From Jeongeupia sp. HS-3 (GTDB lineage Bacteria > Pseudomonadota > Gammaproteobacteria > Burkholderiales > Chitinibacteraceae), in the NCBI RefSeq assembly GCF_015140455.1, contig NZ_AP024094.1, positions 744,001 through 808,000 of the forward strand: a stretch of DNA of 64,000 nucleotides, written 5' to 3'. This document shows positions 16,501 to 26,456 of this stretch, piece by piece. Position numbers and translations under genes: made by a program. The notes under the pieces are model-generated. The model saw nothing but the letters and a program-made list of their open reading frames with translations. It did not search any database and had not been told where the DNA came from. Position 1 is the stretch's first letter; every line of letters begins with the position of its first letter.

Positions 16501-17124
16501 GTGAACTGGCCGCAGAGTGCCGAGCATCGTATCTGGGTCGAGTGGCTGAGTGCCCGCCTGGCACACGCGCCGCGTCCCGAAGGGGGGGATTTCCCGATCG
16601 AGCAGGAGTCGCGGCCGGCGGCGGTGCTGATTCCCATCGTGCCACGTGCCAGCGGCGCAACGATCTTGCTGACCGAACGCGCCGCTCATCTACCAACCCA
16701 CGCGGGACAAATCAGTTTCCCTGGCGGACGGGTTGAGGATGAGGATGCCGACGACATCGCCGCTGCGCTACGAGAAAGTGCCGAGGAAATCGGCCTGGAT
16801 GCCCGCTATGTGCACGTCGTTGGTACGCTGGGTTGTTACTACACCGTGAGTGCCTATGCAGTCACCCCGGTGGTTGGCGTGCTGGACCCGGATTTCGAAT
16901 TGACGCCGTGTGCCGATGAGGTCGAGCACGCGTTCGAGTTGCCGCTGGCCTTGCTGCTTGATCCGGCAAAGTACGAGCGGCGCTGGGTCGAGCGGCGCGG
17001 CTTGCGTGGCCAGACGCATTTCATCGAAATCGGCGATTACATCGTGTGGGGAGCGACGGCGAATATGCTGCTCATGCTGGCAAGTGCGCTGGGCGTGGAA
17101 GGCTCACCCAGTATCGTTGATTAA
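16501..17124 (+). CDS. NUDIX hydrolase, CoA pyrophosphatase type (NudL-like)
   Basis: A 207-residue protein starting with GTG right after the preceding TGA. It has both signatures of CoA diphosphatases: the UPF0035 element LLTERAAHLPTHAGQISFPGG and the NUDIX box GRVEDEDADDIAAALRESAEEIG with the RE..EE metal-binding core. The family cleaves CoA to 3',5'-ADP and phosphopantetheine. Its stop overlaps that of the convergent histidine kinase by four bases. Confidence 0.9.
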   Translation: MNWPQSAEHRIWVEWLSARLAHAPRPEGGDFPIEQESRPAAVLIPIVPRASGATILLTERAAHLPTHAGQISFPGGRVEDEDADDIAAALRESAEEIGLDARYVHVVGTLGCYYTVSAYAVTPVVGVLDPDFELTPCADEVEHAFELPLALLLDPAKYERRWVERRGLRGQTHFIEIGDYIVWGATANMLLMLASALGVEGSPSIVD

Positions 17125-18524
17125 GCGCCGCCGGCCGGGCGTTGCTTGGGTAGCGTGACGCGTGCGATCAGCCCGTGCGGTTGGGCGTCGATGAGTTCGA
17201 TCCGGCCACCGTGGCGTTCGGCGATTTCCTTGACGATGGCCATGCCTAAACCGCAGCCGTTGCCATCATTCTGGTTCACGCGGTAAAAGCGCTCGAACAC
17301 CAGCGGCTTTTGTTCGTCGCTGATACCGTTGCCATCATCCTCGACCTCGATCACATAGTCGGCACCTTGTTCGAACAGGCGCACGGTGATGCTGCTGCCG
17401 CGCGGGATGTATTTGATTGCGTTTTCGACCAGATTGACGAACAGCTCGCGCAAGAGCGCCGGATTACCCTCAATGCTGGCTGCTGGCAGGGTGCTGTCAC
17501 AACCGAGATCCATGCCGGCAGCGAGTGCTCGCGGCACCGATTCGGCCGTTAAGTCGCGAATCAGTTTGGCCAGGTCAACGCGCATCCCGGGGGCGCTGGT
17601 CTGCGCGCCCGGCTCCGAGCGGGCCAAAGTCAGCAACTGGTTGACGAGATGAATGCTGCGCGTGGCACTGGTGTGCACCAGATTGAGCCGGGCGCGCAAA
17701 CCTTCGGGCGTGGTTTCACGCATGGCCAGTTCGGTTTGCGATTTGAGTCCTGCAAGCGGGGTTCTAAGCTGATGCGCGGCATCGGCAATGAAGCGGCGTT
17801 GCCTGGAAACGCTTTCGTTGGTAGTCGATAGCAGCTGGTTGAGTGCGTGCGTCAATGATTGCAACTCGACCGGTAGCTCCAGTGTCTCCAGTGGCGCCAG
17901 ATCCTGCGGCGCACGATGCTCGACGTTGCGCTGGAGCTTTTCCAGCGGGCGCAGGCCACGGCGGATGCCTAGCCAGACCAGTACGCTCATGACCACGATC
18001 AGCAAGCCCATGGGGATGCCGGTGGCGAGCAGTATTTCACGCGAGATCTGGCTGCGTTTCTGGAGGTTTTTGCCCACTTGCACGTGCAGCCAGTGATCGC
18101 TGCTGCCAAGCGGGTAGAAAATGGAGAGAACCCGAAGCGGTTCTTTATCCAGGGCGGTGTTGTAGAACACTGCCTGGTCGGCCACAGGCTTGCCTGGTGG
18201 TGCAGGCAGGTGGCGATTGCCGAGGATTATGCCGCCGGGGATGGTGCTGACGGTGTAGAAGAGCTTGTCGTCGGGGCCTTCCTCGAGCAGCAGTTGCGCT
18301 GCGCGGGGAAAGTCGACGACCAGTTCACCATCAACAGGTTTGACCTGACGGGCGATGGCCCGTCCGGTTTGCAACAAGCTGTTGTCGGTGATGGCATTGG
18401 CGTAGTGCGTTGCAACGTTGTAATACAGCACCGCACCGGCCAGCCAGAGGACGATTTGCGGTATCAGCAACCACAGTAGCAGTTGCCGTTTGAGTGAAAC
18501 CTTATCCCGCAACATCCTGGGCAA
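17121..18524 (-). CDS. Sensor histidine kinase (TctE/QseC-like)
   Basis: A 467-residue membrane kinase, second of its type in the window. It has two membrane segments (LLLWLLIPQIVLWLAGAVLY and the one ending VMSVLVWLGI) bracketing a periplasmic sensor region, then a HAMP-like linker, H-box ADAAHQLRTPLAG, N-box NLVENAIKYI and G-boxes DDGNGIS and GCGLGMAIV. It overlaps its response-regulator gene by 23 bases. A start at Met4 (18515) is equally possible. Signal unknown. Confidence 0.9.
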   Translation of the reverse strand: MPRMLRDKVSLKRQLLLWLLIPQIVLWLAGAVLYYNVATHYANAITDNSLLQTGRAIARQVKPVDGELVVDFPRAAQLLLEEGPDDKLFYTVSTIPGGIILGNRHLPAPPGKPVADQAVFYNTALDKEPLRVLSIFYPLGSSDHWLHVQVGKNLQKRSQISREILLATGIPMGLLIVVMSVLVWLGIRRGLRPLEKLQRNVEHRAPQDLAPLETLELPVELQSLTHALNQLLSTTNESVSRQRRFIADAAHQLRTPLAGLKSQTELAMRETTPEGLRARLNLVHTSATRSIHLVNQLLTLARSEPGAQTSAPGMRVDLAKLIRDLTAESVPRALAAGMDLGCDSTLPAASIEGNPALLRELFVNLVENAIKYIPRGSSITVRLFEQGADYVIEVEDDGNGISDEQKPLVFERFYRVNQNDGNGCGLGMAIVKEIAERHGGRIELIDAQPHGLIARVTLPKQRPAGGA

Positions 18525-19200
18525 GTGGTTGTTGTTTCTCGAGGAGGTAGCCTAGACCACGGATGGTCCGGATTACGACGCCACACGGTTCAAGCTTCTT
18601 GCGCAGGCGGTGAACATAGACTTCGATCGCGTTCAGGCCGACTTCGGCGTTTTCCGAGCCGAGCTCGGAAACGATCTGTTCCTTGGTGACGACGCGATCA
18701 ATGTTCGACATCAGGATCTCGAGCACAGTCAGCTCACGTGCGGACAGATCAAGCGGGGTGTCGTTGCACCATGCACGCTGGCCGGCGCGATCAAGGCGCA
18801 GGTTGCCAAGTTGCTGCACCGACTGCGGCAGGATCTGGCTGCGGCGCAGCAGAGCGCGCAGGCGCGCTTCGAGTTCGGCGAATTCGAACGGCTTGGCGAG
18901 ATAGTCGTCGGCACCGGCGTCAAGGCCGGCAACACGTTCTTCCAGACCATCAAGCGCGGTCAGGATCAGGATAGGCAGCGATGGTTTGTGTTGGCGCACA
19001 TTCCTGAGGACGGTGAGGCCATCCATGTTCGGCAGGCCGATATCGAGGACGACAATGTCGTAGTCATTGTGCAGCAGAATCTGCAGTGCCAGCGTACCGT
19101 CGTTAACACAATCGACTTGGAAATCAGCCTGCGAGAGGCTGGTTTTCAGTGCGTCGGCGAGAATGAGGTCGTCTTCGGCAAGAAAAAGCCGGGTGCTCAT
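18502..19200 (-). CDS. OmpR-family response regulator
   Basis: A 232-residue regulator: receiver domain with the acidic pair in LFLAEDD, phospho-acceptor Asp in VVLDIGLPNMDG, Lys in DDYLAKPFE, and a C-terminal winged-helix DNA-binding domain (LSARELTVLEIL, IEVYVHRLRKKLEP, TIRGLGYLL). It forms a pair with the overlapping kinase. The ATG at 19200 has a GGAGG site 6 bases upstream. The target genes cannot be read from context; hemH ends 81 bases upstream on the same strand. Confidence 0.92.
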   Translation of the reverse strand: MSTRLFLAEDDLILADALKTSLSQADFQVDCVNDGTLALQILLHNDYDIVVLDIGLPNMDGLTVLRNVRQHKPSLPILILTALDGLEERVAGLDAGADDYLAKPFEFAELEARLRALLRRSQILPQSVQQLGNLRLDRAGQRAWCNDTPLDLSARELTVLEILMSNIDRVVTKEQIVSELGSENAEVGLNAIEVYVHRLRKKLEPCGVVIRTIRGLGYLLEKQQPLAQDVAG

Positions 19201-19281
19201 GGTGGGAAACCTCCGGGAATTCGGCGTCTTGTAAGGAAATGCTTACTGCTGAGTGTAACTGCTATTTCACCAATTTCCCAG

Positions 19282-20388
19282 TTATTTTGGTGCACCCAAG
19301 GTGCGGGCGCGTTCCCGGCTTTCTCTGGCCAGACCAGTGGCATATTCGGCTTGCCAGTCAGGGACTAGCCAGCCTGAAAGCTCGCGCTCGACCAGATCGG
19401 CGAGCGCGGTAATCCACTTGGGGTTGTCGTTCAGACAGGGGATATAGCGGAAGTTGCCACCGCCGGCGATGAGGAAGCTTTCCTTGCCTTCGATCGCAAT
19501 CTCTTCCAGGGTTTCCAGGCAATCTGAAACAAAGCCGGGGCAAATGACATCCAGTTGGCCGACTTTGGCCTTGCCAAGTTGGGTTAGGACATCCGCGGTG
19601 TACGGTTTGAGCCATTCGGCTTTGCCGAAGCGGGATTGGAACGTCAGCGTGTAGTCACCGGTCTGCAGCTCAAGCGCTTCGGCGAGCAGGCGGGCGGTTT
19701 TGTGACAATGGCAGTGGTAAGGGTCGCCTTTGTCTAGCGTGTAACGCGGCAGGCCGTGAAAACTCATCAGCAGATGATCGCCACGACCTTCGCGCTGCCA
19801 GTGCGCGCGAACCTGATTGGCCAGCGCGGCAATATAACCGGGGTCATCGTGAAAGCTGCGCAGCGTCCGCAGCGCCGGCTGATTGCGATAACTGACCAAG
19901 CGCGCGAAGGCGGCATCACAGGCGGTGGCAGTGGTGCTGGCAGCGTATTGCGGGTAGAGCGGCATCAGCAGGATGCGATCGCAGCCCTCTGCCTTGAGTT
20001 TGTCCAGGCCCGCGGCAATCGACGGCTGGCCATAACGCATGCCAACGGCGAACGACAACGGCGCATTGAGCCGTTCGCCCAGATAGCCTTTAAGCAGGCC
20101 GGCCTGCTTTTGCGTCCAGACTTGCAGTGGCGAGCCTTCCTTGCTCCAGATACTGGCGTATTTATGCGCCGATTTTTTGGGCCGGATATTGAGGATGATG
20201 CCGCGCAGAATCGCCTGCCAGACGATGCGCGGGATTTCGACCACGCGCGGGTCGGACAGGAACTGCCGCAGATAGGGTTTGACCGCCGCGGCCGTCGGCG
20301 CATCGGGCGTGCCAAGATTGACCAGCAGCACGCCGATGCGGGCGGGCTGATCGTGGCTGAATTCGGGTTCGGGAAGAAAACGGCTCAT
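19282..20388 (-). CDS. hemH: Ferrochelatase
   Basis: A 368-residue enzyme that inserts Fe(II) into protoporphyrin IX, the last step of haem synthesis. Visible are [13 protein letters not shown] at the N-terminus, the metal-site His in [16 protein letters not shown], and the conserved C-terminal [16 protein letters not shown] with the catalytic Glu. Length is normal for proteobacteria. It is the last gene after the MoxR/DUF58/transglutaminase run, 10 bases behind the transglutaminase gene. Confidence 0.96.
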   Translation of the reverse strand: MSRFLPEPEFSHDQPARIGVLLVNLGTPDAPTAAAVKPYLRQFLSDPRVVEIPRIVWQAILRGIILNIRPKKSAHKYASIWSKEGSPLQVWTQKQAGLLKGYLGERLNAPLSFAVGMRYGQPSIAAGLDKLKAEGCDRILLMPLYPQYAASTTATACDAAFARLVSYRNQPALRTLRSFHDDPGYIAALANQVRAHWQREGRGDHLLMSFHGLPRYTLDKGDPYHCHCHKTARLLAEALELQTGDYTLTFQSRFGKAEWLKPYTADVLTQLGKAKVGQLDVICPGFVSDCLETLEEIAIEGKESFLIAGGGNFRYIPCLNDNPKWITALADLVERELSGWLVPDWQAEYATGLARESRERARTLGAPK

Positions 20389-20398
20389 GCGGATGTCC

Positions 20399-22360
20399 TT
20401 ATGTGTGGCTGCGGGGCGAGTGGTGGCGGCGTATCCGCAGCCGTTTCACCTGCTCGCGCAGCTCGCCCAGTTTGTCGGCGTCCTCGCCATAGCGGACGGC
20501 GAGGTAAGCGGCGGCAATCGCGGCAATATCGTCGCCATGTGCCGGCAGCGCGAGCGCGGCGCGGCGGGCAAAGTGAGCCGGGCCTTCGCCGGTGTGCGGC
20601 ACGATGCTGGCGCGGCCGAGTTTGGCGACGAAGCGTTGCCAGCTGCGCGCCGCGGGATCGCGGCGGTGCGGCCGGTTGCTCCAGCGGTGCACGACGCCAT
20701 AGGCGGCGAGCAGCGCGAGTATCGCGGCGGCAAACCAGCCAATGAAGGCCGGCGACGCCAGCGCATCGATGCCCAGGCGGTTGAGCAGCTGCAATTGACG
20801 CTGCGCATCATAACCGATCACCCAGCGATTCCATTGATAGACGGTGGCATCCCAATTGAGGCGGAAGGCCTTGAGCCAGGGCGCTTCGCTGCGCAGCGAA
20901 GCGGGGAGGCGCGAGCCGTCGGCAACGCTTTGCGCCAATCCCTCACTGATCCGGTTTGGGGCGATGGCGGCGGTGGGATCGACGCGTTGCCAACCCTTGC
21001 CGGCAAGCCAGACCTCGGCCCAGGCGTGGGCATCGGCCTGGCGGATTAACCAGTAATCGCCGCTCGGATTGCGCTCGCCACCGAGATAGCCGCCGACCAC
21101 CCGCGCCGGTACGCCGGCGGCGCGCATCAGGAACACGAAGGCGCCGGCGTAGTGCTCGCAAAAGCCCTCTCGCGTCGTGAACAGCAGATCGTCGACAGGG
21201 TCGCTCCCCGGCAACAGCGGCGGAGACAATGAATAGTGGAAACCGCCTTGGCGGAGCCAGTGCAAGGCGGCGTCGCTGCGTGCTTGTGGCGGGAGCGATT
21301 GCCAGCTCGCCGCGAGCGCGCGTGCCTTGCTGTTTCCGGCCGGTGGCAGCGCCAGATTGCGTGCCAGGACGTCGGCGGATTCGCGCGCGCGCCATCCGGG
21401 GCTGCTGACGACGTCGATGCGTCGGCGCTGCGTCAGCGGCGCGTCGGCGACCAGTTGCAGTCTCGAACTCAACCGGCTGCGCTCGGGCCATTGCGTCGGC
21501 AGATCCAGCGCCAGCAACCATGGCCGTTCGTGCGGCTCCAGCGTCATGCTGTAGCGCAGTTGGGGGCCGAAGGTCTCAAGTGGCGGTGGCGCGGCGGTGT
21601 CGGGCTGGCCTTGCAGCCAGTTCTTGCCGTCGAAACGCTCGAACACCGGGCCGCGCCAGTACAGCGCCGATGGCGGCGGGGCAATGCCGTCGAAGCGAAC
21701 CCGGAACGCGATGCTGTCGTCGAGCGTGAGGTCGGTAAAACTGCCCGGTGACATGACGTCGGAGAGGCCGCTGCGGGCGTCGGGGCGCTCGCTGGGCATG
21801 CTCCACAGGGGGCCGGACAGCCGCGGGAACAGCAGAAACAGCAACAGGACAATCGGCGCGGCTTCGGCGAGCATGCGCAGCGCGCGCCACGCTTCCTCGC
21901 CGTCGAGGCGCTCGCGCTGGCGCTGCCAGGCCGTCAATTGCGTGGTCAGCGCGATGGCGGTGGCGAGCGCCCAAGCGAGCATCCAGAACGATTGCGACAC
22001 CAGAAACATCGCGCCAGCGGAAAAATAACCCAGCAGCGTCAGTACCCGCGCGTCGCGCCGACTCCGGGTTTCCAGCAGTTTCACCGCGATCAGGCTCGCC
22101 AGCATCGCCAGGCCGCCGGTGCGGCCGATCAGCGTACGGAACTGCCAGAACACCAGTGCCAGCAAGATGATCATCAAGGCGTAAAGCAGCCAGCGGGAGG
22201 GTAAGGCCCGGCCGCGATACGCCAGCGTGGCGCGCCAGATCGGCACGGCGACAATGAGTAGTGCCAGCCACGGTGGCAGCATCAATAGATGCGGCAGCAG
22301 CGCCATCAGCAGCGCGGCGATCAGGGCGTACAAGGCCCGAGTCGGCAATGCGCCGCTCAT
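20399..22360 (-). CDS. TgpA-like membrane transglutaminase (DUF3488 plus transglutaminase core)
   Basis: A 653-residue inner-membrane protein. The N-terminal third has about six membrane segments (DUF3488 region), followed by a periplasmic papain-like transglutaminase domain with the triad Cys in [13 protein letters not shown], His in [10 protein letters not shown] and Asp in VDPTAA, then one further membrane segment and a cytoplasmic tail. The start at 22360 overlaps the DUF58 stop by ATGA. In relatives this gene, a DUF58 protein and a MoxR ATPase always travel together; the substrate is unknown, though TgpA of Pseudomonas is essential. Confidence 0.92.
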   Translation of the reverse strand: MSGALPTRALYALIAALLMALLPHLLMLPPWLALLIVAVPIWRATLAYRGRALPSRWLLYALMIILLALVFWQFRTLIGRTGGLAMLASLIAVKLLETRSRRDARVLTLLGYFSAGAMFLVSQSFWMLAWALATAIALTTQLTAWQRQRERLDGEEAWRALRMLAEAAPIVLLLFLLFPRLSGPLWSMPSERPDARSGLSDVMSPGSFTDLTLDDSIAFRVRFDGIAPPPSALYWRGPVFERFDGKNWLQGQPDTAAPPPLETFGPQLRYSMTLEPHERPWLLALDLPTQWPERSRLSSRLQLVADAPLTQRRRIDVVSSPGWRARESADVLARNLALPPAGNSKARALAASWQSLPPQARSDAALHWLRQGGFHYSLSPPLLPGSDPVDDLLFTTREGFCEHYAGAFVFLMRAAGVPARVVGGYLGGERNPSGDYWLIRQADAHAWAEVWLAGKGWQRVDPTAAIAPNRISEGLAQSVADGSRLPASLRSEAPWLKAFRLNWDATVYQWNRWVIGYDAQRQLQLLNRLGIDALASPAFIGWFAAAILALLAAYGVVHRWSNRPHRRDPAARSWQRFVAKLGRASIVPHTGEGPAHFARRAALALPAHGDDIAAIAAAYLAVRYGEDADKLGELREQVKRLRIRRHHSPRSHT

Positions 22361-23310
22361 GTTTCGTCCCTGCCGAACAGTGCCAGCGCTTGCAGGCAGG
22401 CGTGCCGGTGCGCCGGGCCGGCGCCGAGCGGCAAGGTCTGGCCGGGCAGAATCACGCCATAGCGATCGCCGGCGAGATCGGCGGCGAGCACCCAGGCGGT
22501 CAGCCGGCATAGCCGGGCTTCGGTGCCGAGTTCGTCGAGTGCATGCCAGTCGAACAGCTGCGCGGCGCCTTGCACGCTGTCGTTTTCGCGGACCAGCAGC
22601 ACATCGAGCCGGGCAAACTGTTTCCAGGCGATCTGTTTGGGCGCGTCGCCGGGCTGGTAGGCGCGCAGCCCGGCGAAACCGTCGCTGCCGCGAACCCGCC
22701 GCTGGCCGTGGTCGCCGCCGTGATCGAGGTAGGGCGGCGGGTTTTCCTCGGGGTGTGGATAGATCAGGCAGCGCGATGACAATTGCGCGTAGCTCCAGGC
22801 CTTGCACCAGCCGGTGGGATAGCGGGTTTCCAGGCGCAGCGGCGGCAGCGTCAGCCAGCCGCGTTCATGACTGAGCAGCGGCAAGCGGGCGATAGCCTCG
22901 TCGTCGCGGCCTATGCGTTCGATCCAGCCGACATCGTGACGGTTGAACTTGAGCCCGAGTGCATTCCGGGGCGGCTTGCCCGGATTGGCCACGGCAATCG
23001 GAAAGTGGGCGACTTCGCCGGCGAATACCGGTTCGGCGGCAAGGGCGCGAAGCTGCAGCTTGAGCAGGTTGCGATAGGCCTGCAGCAAGGCCGAATTGCC
23101 GAGACCGAGCATCAGAAACGCGAACAGGTAGGCGAGGCTGAGCTGATAGTTGATCGCACCGATCAACACCAGCAGCGCGGTGGCGGCATAGGCGATGCCG
23201 AACCATGTCGGCAGTACATAGATGCGGTTGTGCCGCAGCGTGATGACGGCGCTTTGCGGGTGACGTCGCGCTAGCGCGCGCTGCCAGTGGCGGGTGAACC
23301 AGGCCTTCAT
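22357..23310 (-). CDS. DUF58 domain-containing protein
   Basis: A 317-residue protein with two N-terminal membrane segments (IYVLPTWFGIAYAATALLVL and LAYLFAFLMLGLGN) and the DUF58 core DGFAGLRAYQPGDAPKQIAWKQFARLDVLLV. It is the middle gene of the MoxR-DUF58-TgpA module, with 13 bases to MoxR and an ATGA overlap to TgpA. DUF58 proteins are thought to be clients of the MoxR chaperone-ATPase. Confidence 0.9.
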   Translation of the reverse strand: MKAWFTRHWQRALARRHPQSAVITLRHNRIYVLPTWFGIAYAATALLVLIGAINYQLSLAYLFAFLMLGLGNSALLQAYRNLLKLQLRALAAEPVFAGEVAHFPIAVANPGKPPRNALGLKFNRHDVGWIERIGRDDEAIARLPLLSHERGWLTLPPLRLETRYPTGWCKAWSYAQLSSRCLIYPHPEENPPPYLDHGGDHGQRRVRGSDGFAGLRAYQPGDAPKQIAWKQFARLDVLLVRENDSVQGAAQLFDWHALDELGTEARLCRLTAWVLAADLAGDRYGVILPGQTLPLGAGPAHRHACLQALALFGRDET

Positions 23311-23323
23311 CTCGGCACAGGGC

Positions 23324-24235
23324 TCAAGGAATGGCGACGGTGCCGATCAGCTCGACCGCTGCCAGCGGGTCCGGGCGTCCGCTGGCGCGCGACAGCAGCC
23401 GGTGGCCGGCAACGGCCGGGAACACCGCCTGCACATCCTCGGGAATCGCATGGTCGCGGCCATCGAGCCAGGCCCAGGCGCGGGTTGCCGCGACCAGGCC
23501 GATCAGCGCGCGCGGCGACAAACCGTAGGCAAAGCGTTGCTGGTGGCGGGTTTCGGCGGCCAGCGCCTGCACGTAATCAAGCAGGGGTGCGGCGATTTTT
23601 ACCCGGGCCGCCTGCGTCTGCGCCGTGGCCAGCGTGTCCGGATCGCAGGCCGGTGCGAGTTTGGCGAGCATGTCGCGGCGCGTCTCACCGGCGAGCATGG
23701 CGCGCTCGGCATCGTGATCGGGGTAGCCGAGTTCGAGCCGCATCAGGAAGCGGTCCAGCTGAGATTCGGGCAGCGGAAAGGTGCCGATCTGGTGCTGCGG
23801 GTTTTGCGTCGCGATGACGAAAAACGGTTCGGGCAGGGCGTAAGTATCGCCGTCGATGCTGACCTGACGCTCCTCCATCGCTTCAAGCAATGCCGATTGG
23901 GTTTTCGGCGGCGCGCGGTTGATTTCATCGGCGAGCAGCACCTGAGTGAAGACCGGGCCGTGGTGAAAGCGAAAATGCCCGCTGTCACGCTCGTACACCG
24001 ACACGCCGAGCAGATCGGCCGGCAGCAAGTCGCTGGTGAACTGGACCCGCGAAAAGCGCAGCCCCAGGGTCGCGGCAATCGCGTGCGCCAGCGTGGTCTT
24101 GCCGACGCCGGGTACGTCCTCGAGCAGCAGGTGGCCTTGGGCGAGCAGGCCGGCCAGCGCCAGACGAATCGGTGTTTCCTTGCCGAGAATCACCCGGTTT
24201 AGTTGGGCAAGTACGGGTTGCAATGCATGGGTCAT
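23324..24235 (-). CDS. MoxR-family AAA+ ATPase
   Basis: A 303-residue AAA+ protein: Walker A EDVPGVGKTTLA (about residues 39-50), Walker B VLLADEINRAPPKTQ, sensor 1 in VIATQNP, Arg finger region LPESQLDRFLMR. These are hallmark MoxR signatures. It is followed by DUF58 and TgpA genes, the standard partners. MoxR ATPases remodel or load cofactors into partner proteins; the partner here is presumably the DUF58/TgpA pair. Confidence 0.94.
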   Translation of the reverse strand: MTHALQPVLAQLNRVILGKETPIRLALAGLLAQGHLLLEDVPGVGKTTLAHAIAATLGLRFSRVQFTSDLLPADLLGVSVYERDSGHFRFHHGPVFTQVLLADEINRAPPKTQSALLEAMEERQVSIDGDTYALPEPFFVIATQNPQHQIGTFPLPESQLDRFLMRLELGYPDHDAERAMLAGETRRDMLAKLAPACDPDTLATAQTQAARVKIAAPLLDYVQALAAETRHQQRFAYGLSPRALIGLVAATRAWAWLDGRDHAIPEDVQAVFPAVAGHRLLSRASGRPDPLAAVELIGTVAIP

Positions 24236-24255
24236 GGCGGGTGTTTTCGTTGTAT

Positions 24256-25146
24256 TTAGAATGCGCCGGAGAAACTGATACCGAACATCGGCGCGGTATC
24301 GTAGTGATCGCTGGCGAGGTCGTTGCCCTTGTCGTTCTCCAGCTTGAGCTTGCCGGCAAATGCCGCCGCGGCATAGGCGTCGATGCGCCAGCCCGGCTGG
24401 CCGGCGTAACCGACACGCAAATACACCGGCAGCCGGTCGTGCTGGCCGACGCCACCTGGCGAGACCTGATTATCGCTGCTGAGGCGGAAGCGCTCGGAGC
24501 GCCAGGCGCCGCCGGCGGCGATTTGCCAGCGCTCGGTCGGTGCGTAGCTGAGCTCCAGCCCGCCGGGGCCGGACGGGCCGGCGTCGAACGGGTTGCCAAG
24601 ATGCCATTGCTTGTCGATCTGCCAATCGACGATCAGGAAGGGGAAGGCCGACGTTTTGTCGAACTCGCGATAAACGCCGGCGCCTATCCCCAGTTGCAGT
24701 GTTTCGCTGAGCTGCTGCGCAACGATGAAGGTTGCGCCGTAGCCGATGGCGTCGCTACCGGATGCGCCTTGTTCGGCAGCGTATTCGACGGTCGGGACCA
24801 CCGAGAAGCTCTGATGGCCTTCGGTGAGGTAGTTGACGTGAAAGCCGATACTGCCCTGGCGGATGCTTCCCCATGGTGCTTTGCCGTCAAAGCGTGTCGG
24901 TGACTCGAACGACCAGCGATCCTGTGACAAGCGCGCGCCAAGACCGAAGCTCCAGCCCGGGTTCATTGCCTGATCGACGCTGGCGCTGAGCAATATGCTG
25001 TTCACGCCGGCCTTGCCGCCATCGTCCAGTGCCGTTCCACCCTGCCAGACCGGTGTCAGTGCGACGTTGTATTCAAGCTCGTCGGCTGCGGCGATACCGG
25101 TGGCGAGCAAGCAGGCGATAAGGGTGAATCGGCGCAGCGGCAGCAT
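24256..25146 (-). CDS. Outer-membrane beta-barrel protein (DUF6268-like)
   Basis: A 296-residue exported protein. The start at 25146 yields a signal peptide MLPLRRFTLIACLLATGIAA-ADE. The mature part has alternating amphipathic strands ending in aromatic residues and finishes MFGISFSGAF, with the terminal Phe of outer-membrane barrels. It lies 20 bases before moxR on the same strand, so it may be the first gene of that operon; a barrel in this position is not part of the usual MoxR set. Function unknown. Confidence 0.75.
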   Translation of the reverse strand: MLPLRRFTLIACLLATGIAAADELEYNVALTPVWQGGTALDDGGKAGVNSILLSASVDQAMNPGWSFGLGARLSQDRWSFESPTRFDGKAPWGSIRQGSIGFHVNYLTEGHQSFSVVPTVEYAAEQGASGSDAIGYGATFIVAQQLSETLQLGIGAGVYREFDKTSAFPFLIVDWQIDKQWHLGNPFDAGPSGPGGLELSYAPTERWQIAAGGAWRSERFRLSSDNQVSPGGVGQHDRLPVYLRVGYAGQPGWRIDAYAAAAFAGKLKLENDKGNDLASDHYDTAPMFGISFSGAF

Positions 25147-25259
25147 GGGCGGTCCTGGGGTAGATGGGCCGGGGAGTGTGAATTTTGCCGTCGTCGGGTG
25201 TGCGGCGTACACTCGGGGTTCAACGCAAAACAATAACAGCTTTCGCCAAGAGGCCGAGT

Positions 25260-26207
25260 TTGTACAACACAGAAGCTGCGGAAAAACCCACGGCTTACCT
25301 CGCTCATCCCGCCTGCAGCCTGCACGATATGGGCAAGGGCCATCCCGAATGTCCGGAACGCCTGGCGGCGATCCGCGATCGCTTGATCGCCGCGCAGCTG
25401 TGGGATTACCTGCTGCACGTCGATGCGCAGCCGGCCAGCCGCGCCCGGATCGAAGCGGTGCACGATCCCGAGTATGTCGAGCGCCTGACGATGATGGTGC
25501 CGGCCCAAGGTTATGTGCACCTTGATCCGGACACCGCGATCAACCGTTTCAGCGTCAACGCCGCCTATCACGCCGCCGGTGCCGGTATCGATGCGGTCGA
25601 TCTGGTCATGGACGGCCGCGCGGCGAATGCCTTCTGCGCGGTGCGCCCGCCGGGCCACCATGCCGAGCGTGCACGCGGCATGGGGTTTTGCCTGTTCAAC
25701 AATATCGCCATCGCGGCGCGTCATGCCATCGATACCTACGGGCTCGAACGTATCGCCATCGTCGATTTCGACGTTCACCACGGCAATGGCACCGAAGACA
25801 TCGTTTGTACCGAGCCGCGCATCCTCATGGTTGGGATGTTCCAGCATCCGTTCTTCCCCTACTGTGGCGACGAGCCCAAGGGCGACAACATCCGCAACGT
25901 GGCAATGCCGCGCGCGACCACCGGGCAGGATTTCCGCGAGATGGTCGTGGCGCACTGGCTGCCGCAGCTGGACGATTTTGCGCCGCAGCTGATCCTGATC
26001 TCGGCCGGTTTTGATGCGCATCTTGAAGACGATATGGCATCGATGGGTCTGGTTGAAGCCGACTACACCTGGGTGACCGAGCGGCTGATGAAGATCGCCG
26101 CGCGGCATGCGCAAGGGCGGATCGTCTCGATGCTTGAGGGCGGTTACGATCTGTCAGCGTTGGGGCGTAGCGTCGCCGCGCACGTCAAGGTGCTGGCCGG
26201 GCTCTGA
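25260..26207 (+). CDS. Histone-deacetylase-like deacetylase (HDAC/acetoin-utilisation superfamily)
   Basis: A 315-residue zinc-dependent amidohydrolase. It carries all catalytic motifs: RPPGHHAE with the tandem active-site His, VDFDVHHGNGT with the zinc ligands Asp and His, a third metal Asp in SAGFDAH and the Gly-rich EGGYD. There is no ATG at the right place; the best start is TTG at 25260, with AAGAGG eight bases upstream, giving LYNTEAAEKPTAYLAHP. Relatives deacetylate acetylpolyamines or small acetylated compounds; the true substrate is not known. Confidence 0.9.
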   Translation: MYNTEAAEKPTAYLAHPACSLHDMGKGHPECPERLAAIRDRLIAAQLWDYLLHVDAQPASRARIEAVHDPEYVERLTMMVPAQGYVHLDPDTAINRFSVNAAYHAAGAGIDAVDLVMDGRAANAFCAVRPPGHHAERARGMGFCLFNNIAIAARHAIDTYGLERIAIVDFDVHHGNGTEDIVCTEPRILMVGMFQHPFFPYCGDEPKGDNIRNVAMPRATTGQDFREMVVAHWLPQLDDFAPQLILISAGFDAHLEDDMASMGLVEADYTWVTERLMKIAARHAQGRIVSMLEGGYDLSALGRSVAAHVKVLAGL

Positions 26208-26225
26208 TTTCCTGCTTGCCCAAGC

Positions 26226-26255
26226 AAACCCCGCCCGTCCCGGCGGGGTTTTTTT
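26226..26255 (+). terminator. Rho-independent terminator of the deacetylase gene
   Basis: AAACCCCGCC/GGCGGGGTTT stem, six-base loop, T tract. Confidence 0.9.
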
Positions 26256-26302
26256 ACGCGCTGACGGTTTACGTATAAAAATAGAATTAAGAAATAGATA
26301 TT

Positions 26303-26308
26303 TATAAT
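26303..26308 (+). promoter_or_regulatory. Candidate -10 element (TATAAT) of the amino-acid ABC operon
   Basis: A perfect TATAAT in a distinctly AT-rich stretch 150 bases before the binding-protein gene. No good -35 is seen at 16-18 bases, so an activator may be needed, or this is chance in AT-rich DNA. Confidence 0.35.
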
Positions 26309-26456
26309 TTATGGTTATTTGGTGGTCGGGCTTAGTATCCAGATCACAAGGACGCCGCGTTTTGATCCGCGGCGATCGTTGCAAACCATCGGGGTTCGGC
26401 GGCCAAAAGCCGTTGACCGCAACAAGCCTGAACACAGGCAACAGGGAGTGTGCGCA

